Below, piece by piece: positions 61,096 through 64,000 of a DNA stretch of 64,000 bases. Position numbers and translations under genes: made by a program. The notes below the pieces were generated by a model that saw only the letters and a program-made list of their open reading frames with translations, was not told the origin of the DNA and did no database searches. Numbering within the stretch: position 1 is the first letter of the stretch; each line of letters starts with the position of its first letter. Source of the stretch: Ecytonucleospora hepatopenaei (taxonomy: Eukaryota; Microsporidia; Enterocytozoonidae); contig JAPMUG010000007.1 in NCBI GenBank assembly GCA_026692725.1, forward strand, positions 1 to 64,000, in the 5' to 3' direction.

Positions 61096-62853
61096 TTATT
61101 TATTTTTCCCATTTATCATTTTATTGTACATGGATTTAAAATATGAAATGTTTTGTAACTCTGTATAATTCTCTTTAATAACCTTTTGAATTATTCTTTT
61201 TTGCTTTTCTGATGCTTTTAAGTATAATGTTTGTATTACATAATTAGCACATCCATCCTTCATCATTTCTAATAAAAACTCTTTACCTTCTATTTTCACA
61301 TTAAATGAATCAAAGAATCTGTCAATTATGCTTTGATCTGCTGCAGCTACATACTTTTCAATAATATTTGAAGAAAATTTACATATAGAAAGTTCCCTAC
61401 AATGCTCTATAATGTAATCCAAGAGAAGATCTTTAAAAGCATCATCACATATCAAAAGCTGTATAACATAATTTCCATATTGATCACTAATTAAAAGCGT
61501 TGCATTATTTAACAATTCAAATTTAAGTTCTGAAATTAATTTAAGCTTTTCAGAAATAGAACCTGAGGATGCAATTAAAATGGCAACTTCACTACCAGCG
61601 GTCCGTATGTTTTGATTATTATAAATATTATTGTTGTTATTATAAATATTGCTATTTGTAATGTTACTATTTGTAGTATCATTTAATGTACTATTATTAA
61701 ACATGTTTTTTTGAATATTCTCATCTGCATCATATAATAACTTTTGTATAATTCTACAGCCATACTTCTCATTTGCATATTTACATGGATTTTTTAAAAG
61801 TTCTTTTAATAGAATGTTTTTAGTATCCAAATCAAAACATTTTTGTATTACGTGATTAGCAAATGGTGATACTATCAGCTCTTCAAAGTTTTTAAGTGAC
61901 GTATCTAATATAATGGAAATTACATAACTTAAAGATTGTTTTTTGTTTTTAGATTGATGTATTTTTTTATTTGTTTTTTCTAAACTTTGTGTGTCTTTAT
62001 CACCTGTGTTTTTGTTTAGTTCTTGCTCATATTCTTTTTTAAATTCTGTTTTATACTTTAATATGGTTTCTAAATAGACTTGTATAACTCTACAGCCAAA
62101 CATATTTAAAGATAGCGCAAGAAAACTTTTGTTTATTCTTTCATGTATCAGTAGCAATTGATCAAATGTTAATTTTGAAAATATTTTTTGTATCACATAA
62201 TTTCCAAATACACTGGTACTCAGCTCAAAAAAATATTCCGAAATTATTTTCAAAAAAAGTGTTGTTTTTCTTTCATTCCACTCTGTAATTTTCTCTTGTA
62301 CAAATCTACTTCCTTCTTGGTCCTTGCACAGTTCAATGCATTTTGTTTTTATTTCAAAAATATTTTTATCTTCCTTTAAATTGCTTAATGCTTCACAACC
62401 TATGATTTCAGAATGTTTATGTAAAATATCAGTCAAAAGACCACTTTTAAGTAAGTCCTCTTCTGAAATATTTCTCTGTGTATTTTCACTAAAATTATAA
62501 ACCTTTTTTTCATCTAAATTTTTGATGTTTTTAATTTTTAAATTACCTGATTCAAGACATGCATAACCTATGGGTGCTAAAAATTTTTGTCGTTTTTCCT
62601 CATTGAAGTTTAAATTTGAAATATTTTTTGAGTTTTTTAATAAAAATTCGTTATTTTTTTCAATTTCACTTTTAGTCCCTGGATGTTCTAGATCAATTAA
62701 ATCAACCGTGTTTCTGTTTTCAAATGCATTTCCTTCTGTTTGACTGTACAAGCTAATTGAACTATCTGTATTTAGATTTTTATTAAATTTGTTTATAAAA
62801 AAGAAATCTTTCTTTTTTTCTTTAAACAGTTCATTGATTTTTTTACAACTCAT
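61096..62853 (-). CDS. Pumilio/PUF-family RNA-binding protein
   Basis: 585 aa. Pumilio repeats bind one RNA base each and repress or localise mRNAs through 3' UTRs. Eight repeats are recognisable by their second helices: EGSRFVQEKI, FGNYVIQKIF, FGCRVIQVYL, FANHVIQKCF, YGCRIIQKLL, YGNYVIQLLI, FSSNIIEKYV and CANYVIQTLY, from about residue 170 to the end. The base-reading residues (N-Y/Q, C-R/Q, S-N/E) are those of classical PUFs. A charged insert after repeat 3 (about 272-300) and an Asn-rich insert after repeat 5 (about 385-415) interrupt the superhelix. The N-terminal 150 residues are low complexity. Confidence 0.95.
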   Translation of the reverse strand: MSCKKINELFKEKKKDFFFINKFNKNLNTDSSISLYSQTEGNAFENRNTVDLIDLEHPGTKSEIEKNNEFLLKNSKNISNLNFNEEKRQKFLAPIGYACLESGNLKIKNIKNLDEKKVYNFSENTQRNISEEDLLKSGLLTDILHKHSEIIGCEALSNLKEDKNIFEIKTKCIELCKDQEGSRFVQEKITEWNERKTTLFLKIISEYFFELSTSVFGNYVIQKIFSKLTFDQLLLIHERINKSFLALSLNMFGCRVIQVYLETILKYKTEFKKEYEQELNKNTGDKDTQSLEKTNKKIHQSKNKKQSLSYVISIILDTSLKNFEELIVSPFANHVIQKCFDLDTKNILLKELLKNPCKYANEKYGCRIIQKLLYDADENIQKNMFNNSTLNDTTNSNITNSNIYNNNNNIYNNQNIRTAGSEVAILIASSGSISEKLKLISELKFELLNNATLLISDQYGNYVIQLLICDDAFKDLLLDYIIEHCRELSICKFSSNIIEKYVAAADQSIIDRFFDSFNVKIEGKEFLLEMMKDGCANYVIQTLYLKASEKQKRIIQKVIKENYTELQNISYFKSMYNKMINGKNK

Positions 62854-63133
62854 AAAAAAATAAAATAGTAAAGTATTAAAGTATTAAAGTATTAAATTAT
62901 TAAATTATTTAAATAGTAAAGTATTAAATTAATATTGATTATATAAAATAAAAATATGCTATTTTTTAAATAAAGGAGAATAAAAATATTGATTAACATT
63001 TAAGGAGAGTAACTATAATTGTATGCATTTTATTTGATTTAAAGTTTTTTAATATAAAATAAATACTTTTAACAGTATCAGATAAATAAATTAAAAAACT
63101 TTAAATATAAATTTAATGAAAATAAATTAAATA

Positions 63134-63601
63134 TCACTTATTGCTGCTATCAAAATCAATATCTTTATGCGCATGAATAATGTGATATTTTAGGCCGTTA
63201 TTATTTTTGTACCTTTTGGTGCATCCTGCTACCTGGCAAATGTACGGCCTACGCTCAAACGTTTTGTGTTCAAAATGTCCGTGCTTCTTGTGATATTCAA
63301 GACCGTGTGTGCTGGTAAATGACTTAGTGCATCCTTCATGGTCACAGGTATAGCTGCGCATGGAATACACGCGGTTGCTGTTGGTGGAAAGCTCTGTAAA
63401 TGTGCTTGACGCAAAATCAATTGCATTTGTTTTCTCTTGGCCCATGCTTATGACTTCAAAGGCACTTCCTCTTGCCTGTGTTTTTTGTAGATTTCCTATG
63501 TCCAAATCCAAATTTATGCCTATATTTTCCCTAAGCAAATAATCTTGCACTTCAAAAAGTTGTGACTCATTGTTTTTATTAGCAATAAAATCAATTTTCA
63601 T
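63134..63601 (-). CDS. C2H2 zinc-finger protein, Sfp1/JAZF1-like
   Basis: 155 aa with two C-terminal C2H2 fingers: YTCDHEGCTKSFTSTHGLEY followed by HKKHGH (about 83-108), and YICQVAGCTKRYKNNNGLKY followed by HIIHAH (about 119-144). The KRYKNNNGLKYH string is typical of the Sfp1/JAZF1 group of transcription regulators. The first 80 residues are otherwise unremarkable (VQDYLLRENIGINLDLDIGN). CCC motif on the coding strand 6 bases before the ATG (GGG at 63608-63610 on plus). Confidence 0.88.
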   Translation of the reverse strand: MKIDFIANKNNESQLFEVQDYLLRENIGINLDLDIGNLQKTQARGSAFEVISMGQEKTNAIDFASSTFTELSTNSNRVYSMRSYTCDHEGCTKSFTSTHGLEYHKKHGHFEHKTFERRPYICQVAGCTKRYKNNNGLKYHIIHAHKDIDFDSSNK

Positions 63602-64000
63602 GCAAGAGGGTTAAAAAAGTTGTCAAAATTTATTTTAAATGATATTTTTGACTGTTTTTTAAGATTGTGTTAAAATATTGTGTATTCACTTGGTAAATTT
63701 AAAATTTGATTTTTTGTTTGTGATTAAAAAGATAAAATTTTTTGATTAAACTTTTTTAAAAAAGATTGTTTTTGTGATAAAACTAGAAAATAAATAAAAA
63801 TAAGTTTAATAGTTTTTTTAATAAAATGCCTTAATGAAATGTTTAATAAACATGCAAAAATTAAAACATATAAAAAGGAGGGGAAAATTTTTGCCTATCA
63901 AACTTTATATGACAGGCGTGTGTAATTTCAGTTAAAAATGTTTTTTAACCTTATAAAAATATCTTAAATATAAATAAGTATAATTAGTTATTATAATTTT
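63602..64000. other. Window-end intergenic sequence
   Basis: AT-rich upstream region of the zinc-finger gene. Contains AGGAGGGGAAAATT near 63876 and ACCTTATAAAA near 63949, but no open frame begins inside the window. Confidence 0.45.
63608..63610 (-). promoter_or_regulatory. CCC motif before the zinc-finger gene
   Basis: Coding-strand TTAACCCTCTTGCATG; C-triplet 6 bases from the ATG at 63601. Confidence 0.6.

Overview
The window is the end of a chromosome from a very AT-rich microsporidian (fungal-lineage intracellular parasite). The evidence is a telomere-like repeat at the left end, compact intronless genes, short C-rich (CCC) motifs just upstream of many start codons, and shortened eukaryotic proteins (a reduced NOC2, a 353-aa BET protein, a small PIS synthase). 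Transporters, secreted proteins of unknown family and a decayed Tc1/mariner element fit the same picture. No bacterial-style operons, rRNA genes, CRISPR arrays or convincing tRNAs are visible. I cannot name the species.

Layout. 1-1546 is a degenerate TTAG/TTTAG telomere. 1547-1983 is a 30-bp satellite of about 14.6 near-perfect copies. 1984-4342 is gene-free subtelomere with one fossil coding fragment. 4.3-8.1 kb is a first extreme AT, Asn-rich island with a Cdc23/APC8-like TPR gene and N-myristoyltransferase, both split by a frameshift in microsatellite sequence. 8.9-16.2 kb holds putative secreted or surface proteins: a Cys-rich one with an in-frame TGA, one with phospho-acidic C-terminal repeats, and a family built from a repeated module, present once in the 12.4 kb gene and twice in the 14.0-16.2 kb gene, which is split at an A9 run.

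17-45 kb is an ordinary gene-dense core on both strands: BET double-bromodomain protein, a 50-aa small ORF flanked by repeated motifs, RPS3, RRP40, CIA1, an RRM-like protein, a Rab GTPase, eIF4A, two divergent beta-propellers, a tandem pair of membrane-anchored coiled-coil proteins, an amino-acid transporter, a secreted basic/serine-rich protein, Dsk2/ubiquilin, reduced NOC2, TSR3, an atypical dUTPase, a Tc1/mariner remnant and an MFS sugar-type transporter.

45.5-59.4 kb is a second Asn-rich island: casein kinase 1 with a Cys-Cys tail, a CorA-type Mg2+ transporter, three multi-pass membrane proteins, an HMG-like protein, a large unknown, a Pcf11-like zinc-finger protein and an EB1/Bim1 protein. 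The composition then changes sharply at a locally GC-rich Ubc7-type E2, followed by phosphatidylinositol synthase, a Pumilio protein and a Sfp1/JAZF1-like C2H2 protein.

The core genes cover translation and ribosome maturation (RPS3, eIF4A, TSR3, NOC2), RNA decay and processing (RRP40, Pcf11-like, PUF), proteostasis (Dsk2, Ubc7), Fe-S assembly (CIA1), nutrient import and lipid synthesis. The telomere-proximal part is enriched in fast-evolving, possibly host-facing proteins.
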